Below, in pieces: positions 24,682-33,430 of a DNA stretch of 64,000 nucleotides. Position 1 is the stretch's first letter. Every line of letters starts with the position of its first letter. The notes beneath the pieces are model-generated. The model did no database searches. It saw only the letters and a program-made list of their open reading frames with translations, and was not told where the DNA came from. Position numbers and translations under genes: made by a program. The stretch covers positions 1 to 64,000 of the forward strand of contig JAENZD010000007.1 in the NCBI GenBank assembly GCA_016841445.1. Direction: 5' to 3'. Source of the DNA: Anaerolineaceae bacterium (lineage in GTDB: Bacteria > Chloroflexota > Anaerolineae > Anaerolineales > Anaerolineaceae).

Positions 24682-25803
24682 ATGGCAAAACGTGATTATT
24701 ATGAGGTTCTCGGCGTCCCAAGAGGGGCAAGCGATGATGACTTGAAGTCAGCTTTCCGCACGCTGGCACGCCAGTATCACCCGGATGTCAGCCAGGAACC
24801 CGATGCAGAAGAAAAATTCAAAGAGATCAACGAAGCTTATGCTGTCCTTTCAGACAGTGAAAAGCGCGCCGCATACGATAGATATGGTCATGCTGGTGTC
24901 AACACGCAGGGCATGCCGGACTTTACGAATATCGATCTCTCGGATATTCTGCAGGGAATTTTTGGTTTCGGTGGTTTTGGTGGGATGGGCGGGCGCCGCT
25001 CTCGCAATTCACCAAGGCGCGGCGCAGACCTCTCCAGTCATTTAAAGCTGACTTTCGAGGAAGCGGCGTTTGGTGCTGAAAAAGAAATAAAAATAACCCG
25101 TGATGAAGAATGCAGTACTTGCCATGGTTCGGGTGCTAAACCCGGCACCTCACCCAGCACTTGCCCGCAGTGTAATGGTCAGGGCGAGGTTAGGCAAGTC
25201 CATCAAACCCTGCTGGGTTCAATGGTCCAGGTTGTCACATGCCCGCGCTGCAGCGGGCGGGGTGAGGTTATTGATACCCCTTGTGCAACCTGCAATGGAC
25301 GCGGTTTGGAACGAAAAACCATCAACAAAATGGTGACCATCCCGGCCGGTGTATCTGATGGTGTGCAAATCCGTTTGGCTGGCGAAGGCCAACCAGGGAT
25401 CAACGGCGGCCCTACCGGCAATTTTTACCTTGAAATTGAAGTTGAAAAACATGCTTATTTCCGCCGCAGAGGGGATGACATCCTGCTCGACCTGGATATC
25501 AACGTTGCTCAAGCGGTTCTTGGCGATGAGATCCGTGTACCGACCCTGAATGGCGAGGTAGACCTGCGCATCCCCTCGGGAACGCAACCTGGAAAGATTT
25601 TCCGCTTGCGCGATCAGGGCATCCCCCATTTACGTGGTTCCGGCAAGGGTGACCAGCTGGTCACTGTCTCCGTTCAAATCCCCAGCCGGCTGACTGCTGA
25701 TCAGCGTGAACTGTTTGAAAAATTAGCTCAGACAATGGACCCAGACATAAAGATCCAGGACCAGAGTTTCTTTGATAAATTGCGTGAGGTGTTTGGTGGT
25801 TGA
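24682..25803 (+). CDS. dnaJ: co-chaperone DnaJ
   Basis: 373 residues. J domain (1-70) with Q-Y-H-P-D-V (HPD tripeptide), a Gly/Phe region (about 90-115: [11 protein letters not shown]), four zinc-binding CXXCXGXG repeats ([32 protein letters not shown]) and C-terminal substrate domains. It delivers unfolded proteins to DnaK and triggers ATP hydrolysis. It has its own likely promoter after a hairpin and overlaps prmA by 8 bases. Confidence 0.97.
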   Translation: MAKRDYYEVLGVPRGASDDDLKSAFRTLARQYHPDVSQEPDAEEKFKEINEAYAVLSDSEKRAAYDRYGHAGVNTQGMPDFTNIDLSDILQGIFGFGGFGGMGGRRSRNSPRRGADLSSHLKLTFEEAAFGAEKEIKITRDEECSTCHGSGAKPGTSPSTCPQCNGQGEVRQVHQTLLGSMVQVVTCPRCSGRGEVIDTPCATCNGRGLERKTINKMVTIPAGVSDGVQIRLAGEGQPGINGGPTGNFYLEIEVEKHAYFRRRGDDILLDLDINVAQAVLGDEIRVPTLNGEVDLRIPSGTQPGKIFRLRDQGIPHLRGSGKGDQLVTVSVQIPSRLTADQRELFEKLAQTMDPDIKIQDQSFFDKLREVFGG

Positions 25804-26731
25804 AAACGAAAAACAAACACATTGGCTGCAAGTAAGCTTCACTGGCAGCGGTGAAATTGTTGAAGCCCTGGCAGAGGTGCTGGGGCGTTTTGTTGCCAAT
25901 GGGGTCGTGGTTGAAAATGTGACCCACTTCAACGATCATACCCAGGAAAATGAACCCACTGGTGAGATGAAAGTTTTCGGGTACTTTGCTGTTGACGAAG
26001 ACCTGGAAGAGAAGAAACACCGCCTGGAAGAAGCCTTATGGCATCTTGGGCAGATTTCACCTCTCCCAAAACCGAATTTCACACTGATCAAAGATGAAGA
26101 TTGGATGGCTGCCTGGAAGCAGCATTACAATCCGATCCTGATTGGTGAACGCTTCCTGATTTTGCCAGCCTGGCTTCAGCCCGAAAATAAAGATGGCCGG
26201 ATCATCGTGCGGATCAACCCCGCCATGGCGTTTGGGACGGGGACTCACCCGACCACACAGCTCTGCCTCCAGATGTTCGAGCGGCATTTTACAAACAGTC
26301 AATCCGTGATTGACGTTGGCTGCGGCTCAGGCATTCTCTCAATTGCTGCGCTCAAGTCAGGTGCCAGCCATGTTTTAGCTGTGGACGTTGATGAGCAGGC
26401 GGTTCTTTCCACCCTTGAAAATGCGGGGTTGAACGACATTTCACCCCTTGATATTGAAGTCAGCAAAGGATCGGTCAAAGATATCCTGGATGGCAAGTTC
26501 TCTATTCAGGAAGCCCCTGTGGTTCTAGTTAATATCCTTGCGCCCATCATCAAAAAGCTCTTTTCGATGGGTTTGGGTGATATCGTCAGTCGGGATGGTG
26601 TCCTATTGCTTTCCGGTATCCTTGACCATCAGGAAGAAGATGTTCTCAAGGCAGCACAAAATATTGGTTTTGCACCCATCGAACGGCTCAAACAGGACGA
26701 TTGGATCAGCATTGCGATGAAAAGGGTTTGA
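25796..26731 (+). CDS. prmA: ribosomal protein L11 methyltransferase
   Basis: 311 residues. N-terminal L11-recognition domain, then the SAM-binding motif [14 protein letters not shown] and V-D-V-D-E-Q-A-V, and N-I-L-A-P-I-I, the PrmA version of the N-x-x-P-Y site. I use GTG at 25796, 6 bases after GAGG and overlapping the dnaJ stop; an upstream TTG at 25772 would add 8 residues without a site. dnaJ-prmA is a common bacterial pairing. It trimethylates L11 of the 50S subunit. Confidence 0.93.
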   Translation: MVENEKQTHWLQVSFTGSGEIVEALAEVLGRFVANGVVVENVTHFNDHTQENEPTGEMKVFGYFAVDEDLEEKKHRLEEALWHLGQISPLPKPNFTLIKDEDWMAAWKQHYNPILIGERFLILPAWLQPENKDGRIIVRINPAMAFGTGTHPTTQLCLQMFERHFTNSQSVIDVGCGSGILSIAALKSGASHVLAVDVDEQAVLSTLENAGLNDISPLDIEVSKGSVKDILDGKFSIQEAPVVLVNILAPIIKKLFSMGLGDIVSRDGVLLLSGILDHQEEDVLKAAQNIGFAPIERLKQDDWISIAMKRV

Positions 26732-26786
26732 GAAGCAATTATTGTTTCGATTTCGTACCATTGGTTTTTTGGGGTAAATTTTAATA

Positions 26787-27236
26787 ATGAAGAAAATTAA
26801 TAGATTCACCAAATTCCTGATCGTTTATTACGGCATCCTCCAAAGCCTGCATCTCCTGGTTCTCGCAAGGGCAGAATTTATCTTATGGTATTCTCACATG
26901 GCTCCATTCCCCATCCTTCCGCCGCCCGGGGGTTGGGCAGCTGAAGCAATGCCCTTCCTTTATGGTTTAGCCGGGATGGATGTAATCGGTATTCTGCTTG
27001 GAATAATATTTTCCTATCAATACCTGGTCAACAAAAAATACAAACCGGTCCTGGGACTGATTTCCTTAACAATTTTCATCAGCGGTGCGATCGTATTTGC
27101 TGCAGGCACCTTTCCATCCGGCGCTTGGACTGCACATCCAGTTTCTTACTGGTTAATGGTTATTTTATTTGCCCCCATCATCCCCTTATATATTAACATT
27201 ATTTCCGCTCTGTCTTATGGTAGAAAAAACAAATAA
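26787..27236 (+). CDS. small integral membrane protein, unknown
   Basis: 149 residues with four hydrophobic segments (about 10-28, 52-75, 86-108, 118-141). A loop after the first helix has M-A-P-F-P-I-L-P-P-P-G-G-W. I recognise no family. The 3' end overlaps the next gene by 20 bases, so the two are probably translated from one message. No clear strong ribosome binding site. Confidence 0.65.
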   Translation: MKKINRFTKFLIVYYGILQSLHLLVLARAEFILWYSHMAPFPILPPPGGWAAEAMPFLYGLAGMDVIGILLGIIFSYQYLVNKKYKPVLGLISLTIFISGAIVFAAGTFPSGAWTAHPVSYWLMVILFAPIIPLYINIISALSYGRKNK

Positions 27237-27882
27237 ATATCAGATCTTTCCGCTAGACATCAAATCCTACACCGTTCTACTGGTTGATCTGGATGATACC
27301 CTCTACCACCATGGGAACGGTGTTTGGCAGTTGATCCGCTCACGTATTGATCGCTTCATGATTGACGTGATGCATTTTCCAATTAAGGACGTCCCCACCC
27401 TCCGGCATCGTCTTTGGGAGCAGTACGGCACAACCCTGCGCGGATTACAAGCTGAATTTGGCGTGGAGATGGATGCCTATCTCAATTTTGTGCATGATGT
27501 TCCGCTGGAAGATATCATCACCCCCGAACCCAAATTAGACAACCTGCTTTCCTCCCTCCCCAATCGAAAATTCATTTTCACCAATGCCCATGCCGCTCAC
27601 GCCCAGCGTGTTCTGACCCAGTTGGGAATTATCCATCATTTTGAGGAGATCATTGATATCTACGCACTCCAACCTTACTGCAAACCACAGGTTGAAGCCT
27701 TTTCTAAGGCTTTAGAAATCATCAAGGAATCCCCTGATAAATGTCTGCTAATCGACGACTCACCGAACAACCTTGAAACCGCCCATGTTCTTGGCCTGGG
27801 AACGGTATGTGTGGGTAAGCACCATCACGGGACCAGCCCCCATATCGATACAATCCTCGAGTTAGCCAACCTAGTATCCTGA
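27217..27882 (+). CDS. HAD-family pyrimidine 5'-nucleotidase
   Basis: 221 residues. HAD motif I is L-L-V-D-L-D-D-T-L-Y (DxDxT), motif II F-I-F-T-N-A-H, motif III Lys in Y-C-K-P-Q, motif IV L-L-I-D-D-S-P-N-N. The D-L-D-D-T-L-Y start and 'TNAHAAHAQRVL' are typical of the SDT1/pyrimidine 5'-nucleotidase branch, dephosphorylating UMP or related monophosphates. I start at the ATG at 27217 inside the end of the preceding gene; a longer frame from 27169 would code a hydrophobic, unlikely N-terminus. Confidence 0.87.
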   Translation: MVEKTNKYQIFPLDIKSYTVLLVDLDDTLYHHGNGVWQLIRSRIDRFMIDVMHFPIKDVPTLRHRLWEQYGTTLRGLQAEFGVEMDAYLNFVHDVPLEDIITPEPKLDNLLSSLPNRKFIFTNAHAAHAQRVLTQLGIIHHFEEIIDIYALQPYCKPQVEAFSKALEIIKESPDKCLLIDDSPNNLETAHVLGLGTVCVGKHHHGTSPHIDTILELANLVS

Positions 27883-27969
27883 TTTTCTCATTCCTGAGTC
27901 GTCTTTGCCCCAGTTCCTCATTCCTGCTTCCCAACCGTCAAATCTCTCATTTCAAATTGCCGGGCTCCT

Positions 27970-28022
27970 TATCACTTAATCCCTGATTACCTAATCGCCA
28001 TATTCCAATTTTCCTGATTACT
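27970..28022. repeat. degenerate CCTGATTACCT-type repeat
   Basis: Intergenic low-complexity run with TATCACTTAATCCCTGATTA, CCTAATCGCC and TTTTCCTGATTACTTG; it shares text with the 31-bp tandem units at 20689-20750. The preceding bases (27883-27969) carry CTCATTCCTGA-like words and no gene. Confidence 0.5.
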
Positions 28023-28024
28023 TG

Positions 28025-28112
28025 TTCCCTCCCTTCGTTTTTCATGTAAAATAATCATATCCTTTCACCTGCTGTCTAACTCCTTGGGAGGTGCAAAATT
28101 GGTAAGAAAAAC
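28025..28112 (+). repeat. upstream copy of the ppk2 promoter/5' end (copy A)
   Basis: 28 identical bases (28025-28052) recur at 28687-28714. Further on, GGGAGGTGCAAAATTGGTAAGAAAAA matches the ppk2 ribosome binding site and first codons in order and distance (offset 662-663 bases), though split here into shorter matches. The segment between the copies is AT-rich and foreign-looking. Confidence 0.8.
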
Positions 28113-28149
28113 GGAGAGACAACGTAAATCTAAAGGAGACAAAAAATGA
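28099..28149 (+). CDS. 16-residue basic leader ORF, relic of the ppk2 start
   Basis: TTG start 7-8 bases after GGGAGG encodes M-V-R-K-T-E-R-Q-R-K-S-K-G-D-K-K then TGA. It aligns with the first residues of the PPK2 protein (M-G-K-K-K-S-E-K-K-G-E-K-K). Its TGA overlaps the next ATG as ATGA, so translation of the downstream gene may be coupled to it. It could be no more than a decayed 5' end. Confidence 0.4.
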   Translation: MVRKTERQRKSKGDKK

Positions 28150-28532
28150 AACGAAAAAATGTATGGATAACTATAAGCGCAGTTGATAATATTGATAGTC
28201 GTAGTAAGATTGAAGCTATTTCTAAAGTTTCACTAAACAAAAGTGATACTCCATGGTTACATATATACGATATCGTTTGTTTTATTGAAGGTAGAAAACT
28301 TTTAAAATTTTTAAAAAAACATACTTATACATATAAACCAAAGAATCAACGTTCTTGGAGTTTCCATTATGATGAAGCAGTTTTATTGATAAAAGAAATA
28401 AACAATTTAATTGAAAATAAACCTAATAAGATAAAAGGAGACTTTAAGTTTCAAGCGGTAGCGTTAGCAAAGAAGTTACAGGAAAGACTTGATACCGGAT
28501 ATACTTGGTTTAAAGGTCATTACAATATATAA
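28146..28532 (+). CDS. AT-rich orphan protein
   Basis: 128 residues, Lys/Asn/Ile-rich, with base composition far more AT-rich than all neighbours, so likely acquired. Soluble. Features seen: W-L-H-I-Y-D-I-V-C-F, a central basic segment with R-S-W-S-F-H-Y-D-E, and a C-terminal D-T-G-Y-T-W-F-K-G-H-Y. I recognise no family. AAAGGAG sits 10 bases before the ATG, and the ATG overlaps the stop of a 16-codon leader. It lies between two copies of the ppk2 upstream region and is followed by a second, diverged copy of its own 3' end. Confidence 0.6.
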   Translation: MKRKNVWITISAVDNIDSRSKIEAISKVSLNKSDTPWLHIYDIVCFIEGRKLLKFLKKHTYTYKPKNQRSWSFHYDEAVLLIKEINNLIENKPNKIKGDFKFQAVALAKKLQERLDTGYTWFKGHYNI

Positions 28533-28542
28533 ATATTAAAAT

Positions 28543-28680
28543 ATTGAAAATAAACCTAATAAGATAAAAGGAGAATTTAGAGGAGAAGCGTTATATTTAG
28601 TAGAGAGGTTACAAGAAAGAATTGATACCGGATATACTTGGTTTACTGCTCATTACAAGTTATATAAGTCTACTTGTTAA
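28543..28680 (+). pseudogene. tandem diverged copy of the orphan gene's 3' end
   Basis: 45 codons without a start, aligned to residues about 90-128 of the preceding protein. The first 32 bases are identical (E-N-K-P-N-K-I-K-G), then the sequences diverge but keep R/K-L-Q-E-R-x-D-T-G-Y-T-W-F-x-x-H-Y. The copy ends differently (K-L-Y-K-S-T-C). It looks like a detached alternative C-terminal cassette or decayed duplicate. Confidence 0.65.
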
Positions 28681-28686
28681 TTCCTA

Positions 28687-28775
28687 TTCCCTCCCTTCGT
28701 TTTTCATGTAAAATTATAGTACCGAAGTTACTGATCCTTTAGACGTTTGGAGGTAAAAAAAATGGGTAAGAAAAA
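28687..28775 (+). repeat. ppk2 promoter/5' end (copy B, functional)
   Basis: Second member of the direct repeat pair with 28025-28112. It keeps TTCCCTCCCTTCG, the TAAAAT-like -10 region and the GGAGG site with an intact ATG (28762). Confidence 0.75.
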
Positions 28776-29787
28776 GTCAGAAAAAAAGGGCGAAAAGAAA
28801 GACAAGAAAGACAAGAAGCAAAAGAAGGAAAAGAAACAAAAGAAAGATAAAAAGAACAAGAAAAGCAAAACCGAAGATGACTCTCTAGACGAGAGCCTTT
28901 CATCATCGGAGGAAGCCACGCCGGACTCTTCTGTCCTGGCTAGCAACCAGGAGAAATCTTCAATATCAAGCGGTACCAAGCACAGCAATGATGAAAATGC
29001 ATCTGACAAAAAAGAGTTGACAACCAAGCGCTATAATAAAGAGCTTCTTCGCCTGCAGATAGAACTCGTAAAGCTTCAAGAGTGGGTGAAAAAAGAAAAT
29101 CTCAGGGTGGTTGTGCTCTTTGAGGGTCGGGATGCTGCGGGAAAGGGTGGCGTGATTAAACGCATCATGCAGCGGCTGAACCCCCGCTCCGCCCGCGTGG
29201 TCGCCCTGGGTGTTCCCACTGAACGCGAGAAAACCCAATGGTATTTTCAACGTTATGTGCCCCACCTTCCAGCAGCCGGCGAAATGGTCCTTTTTGACCG
29301 CAGCTGGTATAACCGCGCAGGCGTCGAGCGTGTGATGGGCTTTTGCACAGAAGATGAATACTGGGAATTTATGCGTTCGTGTCCTGAATTTGAAGCTATG
29401 CTGATCCGTTCCGGCATCATATTGATCAAGTACTGGTTTTCCGTCAGTGATGAAGAACAGGAAAAACGCTTCATGGCAAGGTTGGAAGATCGTACCAAAC
29501 GCTGGAAGTTAAGTCCAATGGATGTGGAAGCCCGCAGTCGCTGGGTGGAATACTCCAAGGCAAAAGATGTCATGATGAAGTACACTGACACAAAATTATC
29601 TCCCTGGTACGTTGTAGATGCGGATGTCAAGAAAAAAGCGCGTTTGAACTGCATTACCCACTTGCTCAGCTTGATTCCTTACGAAGATCTAACTCCCGAG
29701 AGAATTGAACTGCCTCCTCGTCAGGAAAACGAAGGCTATATCCGCCCACCTTTTGAAGAGCAGACCTTCGTACCCGAGGTTTATTGA
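28762..29787 (+). CDS. ppk2: polyphosphate kinase 2 with Lys/Ser/acidic N-terminal tail
   Basis: 341 residues. Residues 1-36 are almost pure Lys with Asp/Glu/Gln, 37-85 are Ser/Asp/Glu-rich; both should be disordered. The PPK2 domain follows: Walker A E-G-R-D-A-A-G-K-G-G (121-130), Walker B-type V-L-F-D-R-S-W-Y-N-R-A-G, and lid arginines in D-R-T-K-R-W-K. It transfers phosphate between polyphosphate and nucleotides. GGAGG lies 8 bases before the ATG; a TTG at 28747 is not needed. The tail is absent from typical PPK2 proteins. Its upstream region is duplicated 660 bases earlier. Confidence 0.93.
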   Translation: MGKKKSEKKGEKKDKKDKKQKKEKKQKKDKKNKKSKTEDDSLDESLSSSEEATPDSSVLASNQEKSSISSGTKHSNDENASDKKELTTKRYNKELLRLQIELVKLQEWVKKENLRVVVLFEGRDAAGKGGVIKRIMQRLNPRSARVVALGVPTEREKTQWYFQRYVPHLPAAGEMVLFDRSWYNRAGVERVMGFCTEDEYWEFMRSCPEFEAMLIRSGIILIKYWFSVSDEEQEKRFMARLEDRTKRWKLSPMDVEARSRWVEYSKAKDVMMKYTDTKLSPWYVVDADVKKKARLNCITHLLSLIPYEDLTPERIELPPRQENEGYIRPPFEEQTFVPEVY

Positions 29788-29848
29788 TCTTCTTTAATAA
29801 CGAGAATATCCACTGAACTTCAAGCATCTCTATTGAAGGTGTTATTCG

Positions 29849-31105
29849 TTGCGTATCCGATTAAGTCCTCATCATCTCGAATCCATCCAAAGCCTGGCTG
29901 TAAGTCAATTTGAGGAAATCCGTAAAATACGGCGGGAACTCCATCGGCACCCCGAACTTTCAGGATATGAAACCTGGACTGCTGAATACCTCTCGAAAAA
30001 ATTAATTGCTGCCGGGCTTGTCGTTCGTAACCATGTCGGCGGGCATGGGATCCTTGCTGATTTGGTCGTCGACCCTGGAAAACCCACAATGGCATTAAGG
30101 GTGGACATGGACGCCCTTCCCATCCAGGAAACTAACCGCGTTCCCTATCGTTCAAAAATTGAAGGCATCATGCACGCCTGCGGTCACGACGTCCACAGCG
30201 CTATCGGTGTGGGCGTTGCTAATATTTTATCTTCGTTAAGAGATGACCTCCCCGGAAATATCCGATTTATCTTCCAGCCTGAAGAAGAGGAAATCACAGG
30301 TGCGCTGCGGATGATCCATGATGGCGCATTAACCAACCCTGAACCGGCTGCGGTTCTTGGCTTGCATGTAGCCCCGATTCCAGCAGGCCAGGTTGCCTGG
30401 ACGGATGGTCTTTTCTTATCAGGATTTGACCACTATCTGGTCAGCCTTTCGCCTCGGAAAGACCAGTCGTTTCATCTGGGTCACCTCAGTACCATTGCAA
30501 GCCGCTGCTGCCATGCAATCCAATCACTCAATCGATGGAAACTCCCCGAGACATGGGATCAAATGGAGGCATTCTGGAGATTGATGCAAACCGGACCTGA
30601 AGAACTGAAAAATTTTATTGTCTATGATGCATCCTTAGATGAAGAAGACCCCGATGCGTGGCCTGGTCAATTTGGGGTGGGCGTTAAAGCTGCCAGCCCC
30701 TCCCTGCGGAAAACAGCTTTCGGCAAGATCAGGGCAACCCTCAATAAAATTTGTCGTATGACCCATACCCAATACGAAATAACAAAAATGGGGTCAATGA
30801 TCGATATGCGCAACCATGCAGGCCTTGTCCAATCCACGCTTCCCGCCCTGGAGTCTGCCCTGGGAAAGCAACATATCACCCAGCTTAATGCTGCATTTCC
30901 ATTTAATTGTGAGGACTTTGCATTTTTCGCGAAGCGAATCCCGGGGGCGATGTATTGGCTCGGTGCGGCCGATCCCAGCCAGGGCAAATATGCCCTGCTT
31001 CATACACCAGATTTCGATGTCGACGAACACTGTTTAGTCACCGGGACAGTGGCAATGGCAACCCTGCTTTGGGAAGCTTTCAATATCAACTTACAGCCCT
31101 CATAA
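29849..31105 (+). CDS. M20D-family amidohydrolase
   Basis: 418 residues. R-R-E-L-H-R-H-P-E-L-S, R-V-D-M-D-A-L-P-I, M-H-A-C-G-H-D-V-H and Q-P-E-E-E are the M20D (aminoacylase/IAA-amino-acid hydrolase-like) metal and catalytic motifs; a C-terminal His is in L-L-H-T-P-D-F. It probably releases acyl groups or cleaves small peptide conjugates in the cytoplasm. The first in-frame start is TTG at 29849, preceded by GAAGGTG; upstream is a stop at 29834. The dimerisation domain around 200-290 is more divergent than usual. Confidence 0.88.
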   Translation: MRIRLSPHHLESIQSLAVSQFEEIRKIRRELHRHPELSGYETWTAEYLSKKLIAAGLVVRNHVGGHGILADLVVDPGKPTMALRVDMDALPIQETNRVPYRSKIEGIMHACGHDVHSAIGVGVANILSSLRDDLPGNIRFIFQPEEEEITGALRMIHDGALTNPEPAAVLGLHVAPIPAGQVAWTDGLFLSGFDHYLVSLSPRKDQSFHLGHLSTIASRCCHAIQSLNRWKLPETWDQMEAFWRLMQTGPEELKNFIVYDASLDEEDPDAWPGQFGVGVKAASPSLRKTAFGKIRATLNKICRMTHTQYEITKMGSMIDMRNHAGLVQSTLPALESALGKQHITQLNAAFPFNCEDFAFFAKRIPGAMYWLGAADPSQGKYALLHTPDFDVDEHCLVTGTVAMATLLWEAFNINLQPS

Positions 31106-31235
31106 TATTCCTATTAATTGTTAATAAATTTGTGGTAATCTTCAGTAGATTAACAGCCTACTGGGTTTTATCCGGGTTATGAGCCTCGTTAATTATAAAA
31201 TCTAATTAGAGTACGAATGAATTTCAGGAGTAACA

Positions 31236-32624
31236 ATGGATACTAAAGGTAGAAAAAACTGTTTAACTATAGTGATCAGTGTGGTTGTCGGCGCCGTACT
31301 GTTTTTTGGCGGAATCGGGTTAGGTTATTTTGCTCCCCGGATTGTGCCTAATCTCTTCAACGATCAAGAGGTCAGTTCTGTATCTGGGCCATACCAATGC
31401 CCCCCTTGTCCCGAAACAAATACATCTGATCCTGTTTCGGAAGAAATCACAGCAGAGGAGCAGTCTGATGCGACCTCGACGCCATCCTTGGATATCTCAA
31501 CCCCGGAGACCACGCAATGCGAACCCTGCACCTATATTGACCCCGAAGCCAATACAGCAGCGGAATACCAGGACTTATTCGCACCATTCTGGGAAACCTG
31601 GGATCTCGTTCACGATTATTATGTAGACCAACCCGTCAATGATGAGTCGCTGATGCAGGGTGCCATTGAAGGAATGCTCGGGTCCCTTGGCGATCCCCAC
31701 ACCTCATACATGAACCCTGAAGAATTTGAACAGGCAAATGAAACCTTGGAAGGGGAATATGAAGGTATTGGCGCCTGGGTTGATATCACCGGCGATTATG
31801 TGAAAATTATCAGCCCAATGAAAGGATCGCCCGCCGATGAGGCAGGCCTCCAGCCGAATGACATCGTGACAGCCATCAATGGTGAGGACATGACCGGCAT
31901 CCCCGGCGATTTGGTCTTACAGCGAATTTTAGGCCCTGCCGGGACGGACGTGACCTTAACCATTCAGCGCGGCACCGAGACATTCGATGTCACCATCACC
32001 CGTGCACAAATCACCGTTCCAACAGCCGAATCGGAAATGCTGGAAGACAATATCGCTTACATCGCACTCTATAATTACGGTGAGAACACCACCGAACAGC
32101 TCCGCAGCGCACTCCAGGAACTCCTGGCACAAAATCCTGACGGCCTGATCTTCGACTTGCGGGATAATGGCGGTGGTTACCTGAACACGGCTATCGAGGT
32201 CGTATCCGAATTTATCAGTGATGGTGTGGTCATGTATGAGCAGTATGGTGACGGCTCCACGTATTCTTATGAGGCTATTCCTGGCGGTCTCGCCACTGAG
32301 ATACCCCTGGTTGTGCTTGTCAATGGTGGTACTGCATCTGCTTCTGAGATCACAGCGGGTGCGATCCAGGACCTCGGCCGTGGTACGTTGGTCGGTGTCA
32401 CAACCTATGGCAAAGGCTCCGTTCAGAATTGGTTTGCACTGGAAGGTGAAAATGGCGGGATACGGGTGACGATTGCACGATGGCTCACACCAGACGGCCG
32501 CCAAATCAGCGGAGAGGGCCTGGAGCCTGAATATATCGTCGAAATGACTGAAGAAGATTATGCTCAAGAGCTTGACCCTCAACTGGATAAAGCCATTGAG
32601 GTGTTAAAGGACTTGATCCAGTAA
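31236..32624 (+). CDS. ctpA: C-terminal processing peptidase (S41), membrane-anchored
   Basis: 462 residues. One N-terminal membrane helix (about 9-31), a Cys/Pro/Thr-rich linker (48-100), a PDZ domain (about 175-260, with E-G-I-G-A-W and A-D-E-A-G-L-Q-P-N-D), and the S41 core: D-L-R-D-N-G-G-G-Y, G-G-T-A-S-A-S-E-I (Ser) and T-Y-G-K-G-S-V-Q (Lys of the Ser-Lys dyad). It trims C-termini of exported proteins outside the membrane. The linker cysteines (C-P-P-C, C-E-P-C) are unusual. A zinc protease gene follows after 19 bases, likely in an operon. Confidence 0.92.
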   Translation: MDTKGRKNCLTIVISVVVGAVLFFGGIGLGYFAPRIVPNLFNDQEVSSVSGPYQCPPCPETNTSDPVSEEITAEEQSDATSTPSLDISTPETTQCEPCTYIDPEANTAAEYQDLFAPFWETWDLVHDYYVDQPVNDESLMQGAIEGMLGSLGDPHTSYMNPEEFEQANETLEGEYEGIGAWVDITGDYVKIISPMKGSPADEAGLQPNDIVTAINGEDMTGIPGDLVLQRILGPAGTDVTLTIQRGTETFDVTITRAQITVPTAESEMLEDNIAYIALYNYGENTTEQLRSALQELLAQNPDGLIFDLRDNGGGYLNTAIEVVSEFISDGVVMYEQYGDGSTYSYEAIPGGLATEIPLVVLVNGGTASASEITAGAIQDLGRGTLVGVTTYGKGSVQNWFALEGENGGIRVTIARWLTPDGRQISGEGLEPEYIVEMTEEDYAQELDPQLDKAIEVLKDLIQ

Positions 32625-32643
32625 AAGATCAAAGGAAGGAAAA

Positions 32644-33345
32644 ATGTTTCTACCGGTGTTCAATATAAGCTACTTGCTGTATATGCTCCCAGCGTTCCTG
32701 CTGAGTCTGATCATTCAGTTATATGTGAACTCACGCTATACAAAGTGGCGCCAGGTTCTCGGTAGGTCCGGATTGAACGGTGTACAGGTCGCTAAACAGT
32801 TATCAGCCCATACCGGGATGTACGGTCTATCACTTAAAGGTACGCCCGGACATATGACAGATCACTACGATCCCCGTGACAATACGCTTTACCTCTCCCA
32901 GGGCAGTGCACAGAGTTCCAGCGTGGCAGCTATTGCCATCACAGCTCATGAAATGGGGCATGCACAACAGGATCAGGAAGAATACCTTCCAATGCGCATG
33001 AGGTCAGCAATGGTCCCTGTGGTCAATATCGGCACCTCCGTAGGCTGGATTTTTATTTTGCTGGGTTTACTGCTGGAGATCAGTGGTATTGCCTGGTTAG
33101 GTGTCATTGCTTTTTCAGCAGGGGCTATTTTTGCAATCGCGACCTTGCCCGTTGAACTGAACGCATCCAAAAGGGCACGCAAAATGCTGCAATCAAGCGG
33201 CATTGTGACCTCTCAAGATGAGCTCAAAGGGGTCAAACAGACCCTGAACGCAGCAGCCCTGACCTATGTTGCGGCCATAGCAACCTCTGTCATGCAGCTT
33301 TTATATTTCACATCCCTTATTGGGGGTGGGCGGCGCCGAAACTAG
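32644..33345 (+). CDS. YugP-like neutral zinc metallopeptidase
   Basis: 233 residues. An N-terminal membrane helix, then the YugP signatures T-D-H-Y-D-P-R-D-N-T-L-Y-L-S and T-A-H-E-M-G-H-A-Q-Q-D (HExxH zinc site), and two or three further membrane helices with E-L-N-A-S-K-R-A. It is a membrane metallopeptidase of unknown substrate. GGAAGGA precedes the ATG, 19 bases after the S41 gene, suggesting a shared role in envelope protein turnover. Confidence 0.9.
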   Translation: MFLPVFNISYLLYMLPAFLLSLIIQLYVNSRYTKWRQVLGRSGLNGVQVAKQLSAHTGMYGLSLKGTPGHMTDHYDPRDNTLYLSQGSAQSSSVAAIAITAHEMGHAQQDQEEYLPMRMRSAMVPVVNIGTSVGWIFILLGLLLEISGIAWLGVIAFSAGAIFAIATLPVELNASKRARKMLQSSGIVTSQDELKGVKQTLNAAALTYVAAIATSVMQLLYFTSLIGGGRRRN

Positions 33346-33378
33346 CGAATCCACCGTACAAAATAAAAGAAGGTTCAT

Positions 33379-33406
33379 GTAGGGGCTCAGAACGCTGAGC
33401 CCCTAC
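33379..33406. repeat. perfect REP-like palindrome between convergent genes
   Basis: GTAGGGGCTCAG (33379-33390) and CTGAGCCCCTAC (33395-33406) form a 12-bp perfect stem with an AACG loop. There is no U-tract. Similar to 7178-7210; may terminate both convergent genes. Confidence 0.65.
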
Positions 33407-33430
33407 TCTAGTTAATCACCAATAAACTGA

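Noticed and set aside
28728-29027. Minus-strand ORF of 99 codons opposite the ppk2 start
   Set aside because: It is the mirror of the Lys-rich tail (Phe/Leu-rich by base composition), has no ribosome site and lies fully inside a real gene.
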